Of a stretch of 11,009 bases of DNA, positions 1-7,818 are shown piece after piece. This DNA is from DATDAW01 sp036524675. Its GTDB lineage: Bacteria; Verrucomicrobiota; Verrucomicrobiia; Chthoniobacterales; DASVRZ01. The notes under the pieces are model-generated. The model searched no databases. It was not told the origin of the DNA and worked only from the letters and a program-made list of their open reading frames with translations. Location: assembly GCA_036524675.1 (NCBI GenBank), contig DATDBU010000067.1, forward strand, positions 1-11,009. Reading direction: 5' to 3'. Made by a program: the position numbers and the translations under genes. Numbering within the stretch: position 1 is the first letter of the stretch; the number at the start of each line of letters is the position of its first letter.

Positions 1-1
1 G

Positions 2-478
2 ACGGATGGATCAGATGAACGCGGCGATTTTGTCCCTGGGCTCCTGGAGCTGAAGAGCATTCTGGTGCCTATCGACTTCTCTGAAATCTCGCGGAGCGCC
101 CTCGAATACGCGGTCCCTTTTGCGAAGCGTTTTGGAGCAAAAATCACGTTGCTTCATGCAATCGCACCGCTTCCTTACCCGTCGGAGCTGGCCTTTGCTC
201 CGAACCGGGAAGCTTTCCCGATCCAACCCTTGGAAGAAAAGTTGGCCGATTTGGCGAAGCAGGCTGTCGATTCGGAGCTTCTAAACGAAACGCGTGTTGA
301 TATGGGAGAGCCCTTCGAAGTCATTAGCAAGGTTGCACGCGAATCGAAGGTCGATCTTATCATCATCACGACGCACGGTTACACTGGTTTAAAGCACGTA
401 TTCCTGGGCAGCACTGCTGAACGGGTCGTGCGTCACGCTCCATGTCCCGTACTCGTCGTGCGCAGCCGAGCTACCTAA
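2..478 (+). CDS. Universal stress protein (UspA family), 5' end outside window
   Basis: Single-domain UspA fold protein, a soluble cytoplasmic nucleotide-binding stress protein. The first beta strand reads KSILVPIDFSE, typical of the family, and begins at base 53. A GTG at 65 would cut this strand in half, so the real start is upstream. The frame is open back to base 2 and has no ATG or GTG before 65 (only CTG codons at 44 and 50), so I treat the gene as 5'-partial. Near the C-terminus TTHG-x9-GS followed by APCPVLVVR matches the ATP-binding G-x2-G-x9-G(S/T) motif of the MJ0577-type subgroup, except that the first Gly is Thr. ATP binding is therefore likely but not certain. The stop is TAA at 476-478. 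A 359-base gap separates it from the next gene, so co-transcription is not obvious. Family assignment is firm; the specific stress role cannot be read from sequence. Confidence 0.9.
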   Translation, partial: TDGSDERGDFVPGLLELKSILVPIDFSEISRSALEYAVPFAKRFGAKITLLHAIAPLPYPSELAFAPNREAFPIQPLEEKLADLAKQAVDSELLNETRVDMGEPFEVISKVARESKVDLIIITTHGYTGLKHVFLGSTAERVVRHAPCPVLVVRSRAT

Positions 479-837
479 CGATCCTCCTTTTTCTCCTTTA
501 GCACTACGCCATCAGCCTGAATGGCCAAAGTGTTGCTATGCGCTGTTCAAGCGTCGAAACGAATAGAAACGCACTAGTGCGGACAAATGGCCAGGGAGTT
601 GTCGCAACGGTTGCGGTTAAGGATTGGACATGCCGATGAGCAAAAAATGCCAAGCATTTGCCAAGAATCGCGTTTCCGGAATTTCGAGAATCCGCGACAG
701 TGGAGTTAACCCGCCAAGTCGGATTAAAGCCACGAAACGATGAACCGCGAAAGACGATCAAAACTGGAGTCGCGTATCATTTCACATTTCTTGCAACTGG
801 GTTCGCCGTTGGTTGATGAGGCTGTTTCCACCATTCC
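479..837. other. Intergenic region with two short perfect palindromes
   Basis: These 359 bases between the stress protein and the membrane carrier contain no convincing gene; the open frames here have no family resemblance. I see no hairpin followed by a T-run for a terminator and no good -35/-10 pair. Two perfect palindromes stand out: CGCACTAGTGCG at 570-581 and CGCAACGGTTGCG at 603-615, with centres about 33 bases apart. They could be operator half-sites or chance. Confidence 0.4.
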
Positions 838-2523
838 GTGAAACTCTCGCAGACTTTCGTCGAACTCCAGACCTCCCAGCCGGTGGCCTATACCGTCATC
901 GTCCTGGCGGCTGTGGCGGCGCTGGGGCTTGCGTTGGGCAGCATCAAGATTCGAGGCACCGGACTGGGCATCGCCGGCGTACTATTCGCCGGAATCGTGT
1001 TTGGTCATTTTCAATTTCATATTGATCCGGTTATCCTGGGATTCGTCCGTGAATTCGGGCTGATTGTGTTCGTTTATACGATTGGAATGCAGGTCGGTCC
1101 CGGCTTCTTCGCATCGCTGCGACGAGGCGGCATACAGCTTAACTTGATGGCGGCGTGCGTTGTGCTGCTGGGCGCCACAGTTATGCTGCTAGTGACTTGG
1201 TTTGCAAAAATGGACATTGCAGCAGCTGCTGGGTTGCTTGCGGGTGCGACGACCAACACGCCGTCGCTTGCTGCGGCTCAGGAAACGCTGAAAACGATTC
1301 CGGAGCTGACTCAGGAACGGCTGGGTCTGCCGACGATCGGCTACGCGGTCGCTTACCCTTTCGGCGTTATCGGAATCATCCTGGCCATGCTCATCATTCG
1401 CGCATGCTTCCGAATCAATGTGCGCGCTGAAATCGATGTATTTCAACGAGACCGAAGTAATGGAGAAACGCGCTTGGAGCGAATGAGCATTGTTGTTGAA
1501 AATGAAAATCTCGACGGTCTCGTCATTCATGAACTGCCCGGCATTCATGAGCTTGGAGTAGTCGTTTCGCGCGTGAAGCACGCCGACTCCAGTGAAGTTT
1601 TCGTTGCTCAGGCGAACACGGTTGTGCGGTGCGGCGACGTTGTTCTTGCTGTGGGATGTCCGCAGCACCTCGATCAATTTCGTTTGATTCTCGGCGAGGT
1701 CGCGCCCTTTGACTTGTCGGAAATGCCGGGACCTATTACTTCACGCACGATCGTCGTCACCCACAAGGAAGTGCTTGGAAAATCGCTGCAACAGCTCGGG
1801 ATTCAGCAACGATTCGATGTCACTGTGACGCGTGTCACACGCTCCGGTATCGAATTGCCTGCGGAGCCGAAGTTAAGCATGGAGTTCGGCGATACTGTCG
1901 TTGCCGTGGGTCGGGAAGCCGACGTGAGCAAAGTCGCTGAAGTCCTCGGTAACTCCGCCAAGGAATTGAATCATACTAACTTTATTCCGATTTTTGTAGG
2001 CATCGGACTCGGAGTTCTGATCGGTCTGTTTCCGTTGCAACTTGGTCAGATGCCTGCGCCAATTCGGTTCGGGTTGGCGGGGGGACCGCTCATCGTGGCG
2101 ATTGTCCTCAGTCGGGTGGGGCGCATCGGTCCGCTTGTCTGGTATATGCCGGCCAACGCAAACGCAGCACTTCGCGAGTTTGGTATTGTGCTTTTTCTGG
2201 CCGCCGTCGGCCTTAAAGCAGGCGATCATTTCGTCGAAGTGCTGCTTCGCGGTTCTGGCTTTTCCTGGATGGGCTATGGAGCGCTGATCACCCTTCTGCC
2301 ACTGCTCATTGTGGGGAGCGTCGCTCGTCTTGTTTTCAAAGAAAACTTCATGAATATCTGTGGGGTGCTCGCGGGCAGTATGACTGATCCGCCAGCACTC
2401 GCGTTTGCAAATAGCATCGGCGACTGCGAGGGCCCATCCATCGCTTATGCGACGGTTTACCCTCTCACTATGCTATTGCGGATTTTCATTGTGCAGCTTC
2501 TCCTGCTGTTTTTCTGCCGATGA
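838..2523 (+). CDS. AspT/YidE-family membrane carrier with two RCK_C (TrkA-C) domains
   Basis: Inner-membrane protein of 561 residues, the usual length for the aspartate:alanine exchanger AspT and E. coli YidE. The layout is the family's: an N-terminal membrane block (about 15-190), two soluble RCK_C domains (about 213-288 and 300-372) and a second membrane block (about 382-558). The two membrane halves are an internal duplication: FVYTIGMQVGPGF (78-90) matches FLAAVGLKAGDHF (453-465), and GATTNTPSL (136-144) matches GSMTDPPAL (513-521). These paired T-x-T/P-P-x-L loops are the family hallmark and probably line the substrate path. Known members exchange amino or dicarboxylic acids (Asp/Ala, succinate); the substrate here cannot be named. 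RCK_C domains usually bind small ligands and may gate transport. The start is GTG at 838, giving a normal family N-terminus, though no strong ribosome site precedes it. It lies between a stress protein and an Acg-type flavoprotein. Confidence 0.9.
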   Translation: MKLSQTFVELQTSQPVAYTVIVLAAVAALGLALGSIKIRGTGLGIAGVLFAGIVFGHFQFHIDPVILGFVREFGLIVFVYTIGMQVGPGFFASLRRGGIQLNLMAACVVLLGATVMLLVTWFAKMDIAAAAGLLAGATTNTPSLAAAQETLKTIPELTQERLGLPTIGYAVAYPFGVIGIILAMLIIRACFRINVRAEIDVFQRDRSNGETRLERMSIVVENENLDGLVIHELPGIHELGVVVSRVKHADSSEVFVAQANTVVRCGDVVLAVGCPQHLDQFRLILGEVAPFDLSEMPGPITSRTIVVTHKEVLGKSLQQLGIQQRFDVTVTRVTRSGIELPAEPKLSMEFGDTVVAVGREADVSKVAEVLGNSAKELNHTNFIPIFVGIGLGVLIGLFPLQLGQMPAPIRFGLAGGPLIVAIVLSRVGRIGPLVWYMPANANAALREFGIVLFLAAVGLKAGDHFVEVLLRGSGFSWMGYGALITLLPLLIVGSVARLVFKENFMNICGVLAGSMTDPPALAFANSIGDCEGPSIAYATVYPLTMLLRIFIVQLLLLFFCR

Positions 2524-2694
2524 GTGGGCGGCGTGAACTAAGGTTGAGTGTCGTGAAAGCTTTCGGTGTGTGTGCCGGACGACGAACGCGTGGAGCGCCG
2601 GCTTCTCACCCTTGTAAATCGGAGGTCAATTTTTGCACAGGAACGGCCAAATTACGGGCATCGAGTACACGCGGCGCGGTTTAGTTTAACTAAC

Positions 2695-2701
2695 AAGGAG
2701 G
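2695..2701 (+). promoter_or_regulatory. Strong Shine-Dalgarno site fixing the start of the nitroreductase-like gene
   Basis: AAGGAGG lies 5 bases before the ATG at 2707. The same frame is open back to 2566, but the 47 extra codons lack family resemblance, so this site decides the start. It is the best ribosome binding site in the window. Confidence 0.85.
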
Positions 2702-2706
2702 CTTGT

Positions 2707-3786
2707 ATGTCTACCCAGACCGACACCGCAACAGCGGAAATGCTTTATCGTTTGCTGCCCTATGCAGCCATGTCACCTTCGGTGCACAATACCCAGCCCT
2801 GGCTCTTTGTCGTGGACAATGGACAGGTGCGTCTTTTTGCCGATAGGACCCGACGACTAGCCGTGATCGACCCCGATGACCGCCAGTTGACGATCAGTTG
2901 TGGCGCGGCGCTGTTCCATTTGCGTCTGGCCATGCGGTATTTCGGTTTTGCCGACGAGGTAACGTTTTTCCCAAAGACCAATCCCGATCTTCTGGCAATT
3001 GTTTGCGCACGCGAACATCGAGAGGCGACGCTGGAGGAGCGCCTGCTCTTCCGCGCGATTGCTCTGCGGCATACTTATCGTCGGCGATTTGAGAAGCAGG
3101 CACTGCCGGAGTCCCTCGTCTCTGGTTTGCAATCCGCCGCTGTTGGCCAAGGCGGGGAGCTTCGTGTTATCGACAGCGAGACTTCCCGCAGCATGGTAGC
3201 TGCGTTGATCGCAGAGGGTGACCATATACAAAGCGCGGATGAGATGTTTCGCGACGACCTGGTAAAATGGCTTCGCGTACGTCCGATTAGCCGTCGTCGC
3301 GATGGCATTCCCACGGGAGCGCTTGGAACTCCAAGGGCAATCTCGCCAGCGATGCCAGCTTATCTTCGCTGCGCGAATTGGGGCGCGAGACGCGCCGCCA
3401 GGGATGAAAAGCTCGCACTGGGATCGCCGTCGCTGGCGATGTTGTGGACCGAACGCGACGAACCGCTCGATTGGTTGAGGGCTGGTGAAGCCCTGGCTGC
3501 GCTGTTGCTGCTGGCGGCCGTCAATGGTGTGCATGCCTCATTTTTCAATCAACCGATCGAAGTCCCTAGATTGCGTAATCGTCTCCGGCTGGCGCTTGAG
3601 GTGAGGGGCTTTCCGCAAATGCTTATGCGGCTTGGCTTCGCGCCTGAGGCAAAGCGCACGCCACGGCGCCCCCTGACAGAGGCTGCCGTCAACGCATCCA
3701 GTTTAGCGCTCCCGTCTCCGCCAGATCGATCCGGTGACCCGGGAAATGTAAGAATTCGGGACCAAAGACCAGATTCGTTTGATTAA
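2707..3786 (+). CDS. Acg-family FMN-binding nitroreductase-like protein
   Basis: Protein of 359 residues resembling the Acg family (Mycobacterium tuberculosis Rv2032/Rv3131), a divergent double-domain branch of the nitroreductase fold. Visible family marks are SPSVHNTQPWLF (23-34), the flavin-site motif; RHTYRRRF (121-128); SFFNQPIEV (278-286); and GFPQMLMRLGF (301-311) followed by TPRRPLTE. In mycobacteria Acg binds FMN but lacks classical nitroreductase activity and is thought to sequester FMN during hypoxia; the same could apply here. The start is the ATG preceded by AAGGAGG. The last roughly 35 residues (after 325) are a low-complexity, Pro/Ser/Arg-rich tail with no recognisable fold. It follows the AspT-like carrier by 183 bases on the same strand, with no terminator seen between. 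A universal stress protein lies two genes upstream; that pairing also occurs in mycobacterial dormancy regulons, but no regulator site is recognised here. Confidence 0.88.
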   Translation: MSTQTDTATAEMLYRLLPYAAMSPSVHNTQPWLFVVDNGQVRLFADRTRRLAVIDPDDRQLTISCGAALFHLRLAMRYFGFADEVTFFPKTNPDLLAIVCAREHREATLEERLLFRAIALRHTYRRRFEKQALPESLVSGLQSAAVGQGGELRVIDSETSRSMVAALIAEGDHIQSADEMFRDDLVKWLRVRPISRRRDGIPTGALGTPRAISPAMPAYLRCANWGARRAARDEKLALGSPSLAMLWTERDEPLDWLRAGEALAALLLLAAVNGVHASFFNQPIEVPRLRNRLRLALEVRGFPQMLMRLGFAPEAKRTPRRPLTEAAVNASSLALPSPPDRSGDPGNVRIRDQRPDSFD

Positions 3787-3921
3787 TAGAAGGGGTTCGG
3801 CATTGCGGGGTGACGGGAAATCATTCCCAAACGTGGATTACCGCGGCTATCGGACCAGCGTTTCCCTAATGAATGCGTCCCCAGCCGCAACCGGCTTTGC
3901 TGGCTTTGAACGGCTCGAACC

Positions 3922-3938
3922 CCGGGGGCTACCCCCGG
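3922..3938. repeat. GC-rich hairpin, 7-bp perfect stem
   Basis: CCGGGGG (3922-3928), a CTA loop and CCCCCGG (3932-3938) form a very stable hairpin. It is followed by an A-run rather than a T-run on the + strand and has no T-run on the other side, so it is not a canonical intrinsic terminator in either direction. It may still stop or pause transcription after the nitroreductase-like gene, or shape the leader of the ABC operon. Confidence 0.5.
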
Positions 3939-3944
3939 CAAAAA

Positions 3945-4133
3945 ATGGTGTCATTTTGGTTGGCGATGAATCTCACCATTCACGTCTCGGGCAACGCCAA
4001 AGACGACGTTCATTTTTACATCACGCGTGGCGGCTTCATGGAGGAGCGCATGATGCGCCAGGAATTCAGGGTCCTTTTAAAGGCGTTGGATCTGCGTTCG
4101 AGTCCCAGCCAACTCATCTTTGCGTGCGGCTGA
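3945..4133 (+). CDS. Doubtful small hypothetical protein (62 codons)
   Basis: An open frame of 62 residues starting MVSFWLAMNL, with a second possible start at 3966 (MNLTIHVSG), ends at TGA 4131-4133. I do not recognise it. Its composition is protein-like (mixed hydrophobic and charged residues, a possible strand-strand-helix pattern in NLTIHVSG, DVHFYITRG and EEFRVLLKALDL-like segments), but neither start has a ribosome binding site and the frame sits just after a strong hairpin. It is the only coding candidate in the 377-base gap 3787-4163; an overlapping longer frame there looks like non-coding sequence. It may be a real small gene, a remnant or chance. Confidence 0.25.
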   Translation: MVSFWLAMNLTIHVSGNAKDDVHFYITRGGFMEERMMRQEFRVLLKALDLRSSPSQLIFACG

Positions 4134-4163
4134 TTCAGAGATTTACATTTTATGTTGCTTTGA

Positions 4164-5969
4164 ATGAATAGACAGGCAGAGCTCCGACGTCTTATTGCTT
4201 CTTCACAGCGCATGCCCATTTATCGCCGCACGTTTGCTTATTTCCGACCATTCCTGCCGCAAACGCTCCTCGCTCTCGGCCTTTCCCTGCTCGGCATCGC
4301 CTTAAATTTGGCAAAGCCATGGCCAATTGGCGTTATTGTCGACCGAGTCATCCCCCAACAAACGGGTATCGAATGGTTGCCTTCCCTCGATAAGCCGACG
4401 CTGATCCTCATTTTTTGCGCGGCGCTCATCGTCATCCATTTCGTCGCGGGATTGATTGGATTGGCGACCAATTATATTTTTGTAAAAGTCGGCCTGGAAG
4501 GATTGCTCCGGTTGCGCACCGAGTTGTATGCGTATCTGCAGTCGTTGCCGCTCAAGTATCACGACACGCGGCGCAGCAGCGATTCCAGTTTTCGCGTTGC
4601 CTACGATTCGCAGGCGTTGCAAACCATCTACAACAAAGGATTTACGAACATATTCAGTTCAGGACTTCTCCTGATCGGGACGTTTGCTATCATGGTCCGT
4701 ATCGATTGGCAATTGACGCTGGTTTCGTTGTCAATCCTGCCGTTCGTGGCCTGGTCGATTTACTACTACGGCTCGCGCGTGCGGCGCGAATCGACGCTTA
4801 TTCAGGAACAGGACAGCGAAGTGCTTTCCATTGTCCAGGAAGGTCTCTCCTCCGTGCGTATGGTTCACGCATTTGGACGCGAGGAGTGGGAAGTGCAAAA
4901 ATTCAAATCCGGCGCCAAGCGTAGCCTCGAGGCTCACCTGAAACTCACCTGGACCAACGTCCTGAGTGCGCTCGTAGTCGGCACACTCATGGCCGCGGGC
5001 ACAGCCGGAATGTATTTTGTGGGCTTCCATCACCTGCTCGATAACTCGTTGTCGCTGGGGAAATTGACCATTTTTGCCTCGTATGTGGCGGCGCTTTACA
5101 AGCCGCTCGAGGACCTCACGTACACGGCTTGGGCGCTCGAAGGCGCGACTGCTGGCGCTAAGCGTTGCTTCGAGGTCCTCGACCGCGAAGACGAGGTCAA
5201 AGATCGCCCAAATGCCATTGAATGGACGGGCGGCATCCGGGAAATCGCGTTCCGCGACGTCCAATTCGGCTACAAGGACGACCGCCGGATCCTGCAGAAC
5301 ATCAACTTGAGCATTACTTCCGACCAGACGGTCGCGTTCGTGGGCGGGACAGGGGCGGGCAAAAGCACGTTGCTCAGTCTGGTGCCGCGCTTTTACGATC
5401 CCGACGCTGGGGCCGTGCTTTTCAACGGGCGTGATCTCCGCGATTACACAAAAAAATCCATCCGTTCGCAGATCAGCATCGTGTTGCAGGATACGCTGCT
5501 TTTTTCCACGACCATTCGTGAAAACATCGCGTACGGACGCCCCGAAGCGACTGACGACGAGATCATCGAAGCTGCCAGACGCGCTCAAGCGCACGATTTC
5601 ATCTCGGCCCTTCCCGAAGGCTACCTCAGCCAGGTAGGTGAACGAGGCGGCCATCTCAGCGTCGGCCAGCGCCAGCGTATCGGTATTGCACGTGCATTTT
5701 TGAAGAATTCGCCGCTTCTGCTTCTCGACGAGCCCACTTCGGCTCTCGATCCGGCGACTGAACACGCCATTATGGAAACGATCTACGAGCTCATGGAAGG
5801 CCGCACGACGCTCATCGTCACGCATCGTCTCTCGACCATTCATGGCGTGGACCGGATTGTCGTTCTGAAGAATGGGCAGGTCGTCGAACAAGGCACCGGA
5901 ACCGACCTGCTCGCGGCAGGTGGAGATTACGCAACGCTCTATAAATCAGCTGATTACGCAGGAACATAA
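4164..5969 (+). CDS. MsbA-type ABC exporter (fused TMD-NBD half transporter)
   Basis: A 601-residue half transporter, expected to dimerise in the inner membrane and export a lipid, glycolipid or other amphipathic substrate using ATP. Residues about 25-330 form the six-helix type IV exporter membrane domain; the nucleotide-binding domain spans about 360-595. ATPase motifs are complete: Walker A GGTGAGKST (394-402, K400), Q-loop Q442 in IVLQDTLLF, signature LSVGQ (498-502, with Val for the common third-position Gly), Walker B LLLLDEPTS (D522, catalytic E523), D-loop SALD, and H-loop His554 in VTHRLS. Two starts are possible, 4164 and Met17 at 4212; neither has a clear ribosome site. The stop is separated from the next start by one base, so the gene leads a tight operon with an acetyltransferase and a glycosyltransferase. 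That context points to export of a decorated glycan or glycolipid rather than a drug; this is inference. Confidence 0.92.
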   Translation: MNRQAELRRLIASSQRMPIYRRTFAYFRPFLPQTLLALGLSLLGIALNLAKPWPIGVIVDRVIPQQTGIEWLPSLDKPTLILIFCAALIVIHFVAGLIGLATNYIFVKVGLEGLLRLRTELYAYLQSLPLKYHDTRRSSDSSFRVAYDSQALQTIYNKGFTNIFSSGLLLIGTFAIMVRIDWQLTLVSLSILPFVAWSIYYYGSRVRRESTLIQEQDSEVLSIVQEGLSSVRMVHAFGREEWEVQKFKSGAKRSLEAHLKLTWTNVLSALVVGTLMAAGTAGMYFVGFHHLLDNSLSLGKLTIFASYVAALYKPLEDLTYTAWALEGATAGAKRCFEVLDREDEVKDRPNAIEWTGGIREIAFRDVQFGYKDDRRILQNINLSITSDQTVAFVGGTGAGKSTLLSLVPRFYDPDAGAVLFNGRDLRDYTKKSIRSQISIVLQDTLLFSTTIRENIAYGRPEATDDEIIEAARRAQAHDFISALPEGYLSQVGERGGHLSVGQRQRIGIARAFLKNSPLLLLDEPTSALDPATEHAIMETIYELMEGRTTLIVTHRLSTIHGVDRIVVLKNGQVVEQGTGTDLLAAGGDYATLYKSADYAGT

Positions 5970-5970
5970 A

Positions 5971-6585
5971 ATGTCGAATATCCTCCCGAACCGCCTTGTC
6001 GAAGACGATTGGTATGGCAAACCGATCCCTGTAAACGTGCAGTGGGGTGAAGGCTTTTATCTCGAATCCGCGCAAGTCTTCCGTCATTTCAAAGCGACGC
6101 GAAATCCTGGCGCTCTCATCGGTGACTACGTGTCCATCTATTGCGGCTGTTCATTTGCTGTAGGGCCGAACGGCTATTGCTCGATCGGCGATTTTACGCT
6201 GCTGAACGGCGCCCTTATCATGGCCGACGAAGAAATCACCATTGGCAATCATTGCCTTATTTCCTGGAATGTCGGCATTGCCGATAGCGATTTTCACCCG
6301 GTTGAACCCGCCCTCCGCCAACAGGACGCGCTCGCCCTCAGCGTTCTTTATCCTCGCAGACCGGACCGTCCCAAGATCGGAACCAAGCCGGTGCATATCG
6401 GCAACAACGTTTGGATTGGTATGAACGCGACGATTTTGAAAGGGGTGACGATCGGCGATAATGCCATCGTTGCTGCAGGTGCTGTTGTCACAAAAGATGT
6501 TCCCGCTAACACGGTTGTCGCGGGAAACCCTGCGAAAATCGTGAAAGAACTGAAAGCCGACGAGGCGCTTACACCTATCTTATGA
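5971..6585 (+). CDS. Left-handed beta-helix (hexapeptide repeat) acetyltransferase
   Basis: A 204-residue protein of the hexapeptide acyltransferase superfamily (maltose/galactoside O-acetyltransferase, WcaF, CatB-like). It probably works as a cytoplasmic trimer moving acetyl from acetyl-CoA to a sugar hydroxyl. Hexapeptide rungs run from about 48 to 100 (ALIGDY, CSIGDF, ITIGNH) and from 135 to 190 (VHIGNNVWIGMNATILKG, VTIGDNAIVAAG), ending with VVAGNPAKIVKEL, the classic C-terminal signature. SDFHP (106-110) holds the likely catalytic His109, and residues 110-135 form the excursion loop. The ATG at 5971 is chosen because AGGA (5960-5963) lies 7 bases upstream and the ABC stop is one base away; the frame extends further upstream but only inside the ABC gene. 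It overlaps the glycosyltransferase start by 4 bases. The acceptor is unknown; its neighbours suggest a glycan. Confidence 0.9.
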   Translation: MSNILPNRLVEDDWYGKPIPVNVQWGEGFYLESAQVFRHFKATRNPGALIGDYVSIYCGCSFAVGPNGYCSIGDFTLLNGALIMADEEITIGNHCLISWNVGIADSDFHPVEPALRQQDALALSVLYPRRPDRPKIGTKPVHIGNNVWIGMNATILKGVTIGDNAIVAAGAVVTKDVPANTVVAGNPAKIVKELKADEALTPIL

Positions 6586-7760
6586 GCCGGAAGAAAGTTG
6601 TCGTCATGGGTTTCATGGGCACGTGTCCGATCGCCGGAGTGATCTGGCAGCACGTCCATTATCTGGTCGGTCTCCAGCAACTCGGTCACGAAGTCTATTA
6701 CATCGAAGATTCCGCCCGGCTGCCCTACAACCCGGTGACGTTCGATACGAACGAGGACCTCACCTATGCCGGGCATGTCCTGGAAACTCTTGGCAGCCGT
6801 TATGGTTTCGCGGGACGGTGGTCACTGTGTCCGCGCTATTTGCCGGACTTTGAAGAACATACGCTGGGCCTTCCGCTTAAACGCGTCCGGCAGTTGTACG
6901 TTGAGGCCGACGCCATTCTCAATGTCTGTGGCGCGCAGGAATTCAACGAAGACCTACTTAAGAGCGAACGCATTTTGTACGTGGAGAGCGATCCAGGGGT
7001 GGAACAGATCAAAATCGATAAAGGCACGCAGGATACGATCGATTATCTCGGCAAACATCATTCGCTTTTCACTTTTGGCGAAAATATCGGGACCCCAGAA
7101 TTCCCGGTTCCACTCCATGGCGTGAAATGGCTCCCGACGCGTCAGCCTGTGGCAACCGAGCTGTGGTATCAACCCGAAGCGCCGAAGCCTGAGGCTCTCT
7201 TTTGTACAATTGCCAACTGGTCCACGAGCGGCAAAAAAGACATCGAATGGCGGGGCGAGACTTATCTCTGGAGCAAGTCGCTCGAATTTCTCAAGTTCTC
7301 CGCCGCCCCGGTTGCAGCTGGGGAAGATTTTGAGATCGCCACGGACATCAAGGACGGCCCGACGCGCGAAAAATTTCTCAGCCAACGCTGGCGCCTCGTT
7401 TTACCGCATGATTTGTCGTCGGATTACGATTCGTACGTCCGCTACATTCAGGCTTCAAAAGGCGAATTTACGGTGGCCAAAGATCAGTATGTCCGCCTAA
7501 AAACGGGCTGGTTCAGCGATCGCACAGCTTGTTACCTGGCGGCAGGCCGTCCTGCGATTACCCAGGAAACCGGTTTTACCCGTATCTACGGTGGAAATGG
7601 CGGCCTTTTTGCCTTTACGACCCTGGAAGAAATCGCTGAGGCCGTCCGCGAGATCAACCTCGATTACCGCAAGCACAGCAGGCTTGCTTACGAACTTGCC
7701 TGTGAAGTCTTCGAAGCAAGGAAAGTGGTCGCCTCCATGCTCGAACGGGCGGGGGTATAG
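6582..7760 (+). CDS. GT-B-like glycosyltransferase
   Basis: A 392-residue protein resembling uncharacterised GT-B-type glycosyltransferases. The N-terminus (MSRKKVVVMGFMG, then HVHYLVGLQQLGHEVYYIED at 25-43) looks like the first Rossmann half: a beta strand, Gly-rich turn and helix binding the acceptor. The C-terminal half ends in GWFSDRTACYLAAGRPAITQETG (309-331), GGLFAFTTLEEIAEAVREI (340-358) and a terminal helix, the pattern of the sugar-nucleotide-binding half of GT4-like enzymes. The Glu of QETG probably contacts the donor. No signal peptide or membrane helix is seen, so it is cytoplasmic or peripheral. Its start overlaps the acetyltransferase stop as ATGA, implying translational coupling. 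Donor and acceptor cannot be predicted. It ends the operon; a T-run at 7780-7785 follows but no stem precedes it. The family-level call is good; fold assignment rests on motif pattern only. Confidence 0.8.
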   Translation: MSRKKVVVMGFMGTCPIAGVIWQHVHYLVGLQQLGHEVYYIEDSARLPYNPVTFDTNEDLTYAGHVLETLGSRYGFAGRWSLCPRYLPDFEEHTLGLPLKRVRQLYVEADAILNVCGAQEFNEDLLKSERILYVESDPGVEQIKIDKGTQDTIDYLGKHHSLFTFGENIGTPEFPVPLHGVKWLPTRQPVATELWYQPEAPKPEALFCTIANWSTSGKKDIEWRGETYLWSKSLEFLKFSAAPVAAGEDFEIATDIKDGPTREKFLSQRWRLVLPHDLSSDYDSYVRYIQASKGEFTVAKDQYVRLKTGWFSDRTACYLAAGRPAITQETGFTRIYGGNGGLFAFTTLEEIAEAVREINLDYRKHSRLAYELACEVFEARKVVASMLERAGV

Positions 7761-7818
7761 CTAGCGGAACAGTCGGATCTTTTTTGTAAACGCCCAAGGG
7801 GCCGCATGTCGTAATCAT

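Noticed and set aside
2566..2706. N-terminal extension of the Acg-like protein from an upstream start
   Set aside because: The extension lacks family resemblance, and a perfect AAGGAGG site precedes the ATG at 2707.
4091..4112. GTTCGAGTCCC resembling a tRNA T-arm
   Set aside because: One stem pair is mismatched and no D-arm, anticodon arm or acceptor stem can be drawn upstream.
4120..4156. Promoter-like TTGCGT with TACATT or TATGTT before the exporter operon
   Set aside because: Matches to the consensus are only 3 of 6 and 4 of 6, too weak to call in AT-rich sequence.
4731..5891. Long - strand open frame of 386 codons inside the ABC gene
   Set aside because: It is antisense to a complete ABC transporter with every motif intact; long shadow frames are common in GC-rich genes.
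7776..7790. T-run after the glycosyltransferase as an intrinsic terminator
   Set aside because: Six T residues are present, but no stem of useful length lies just upstream.
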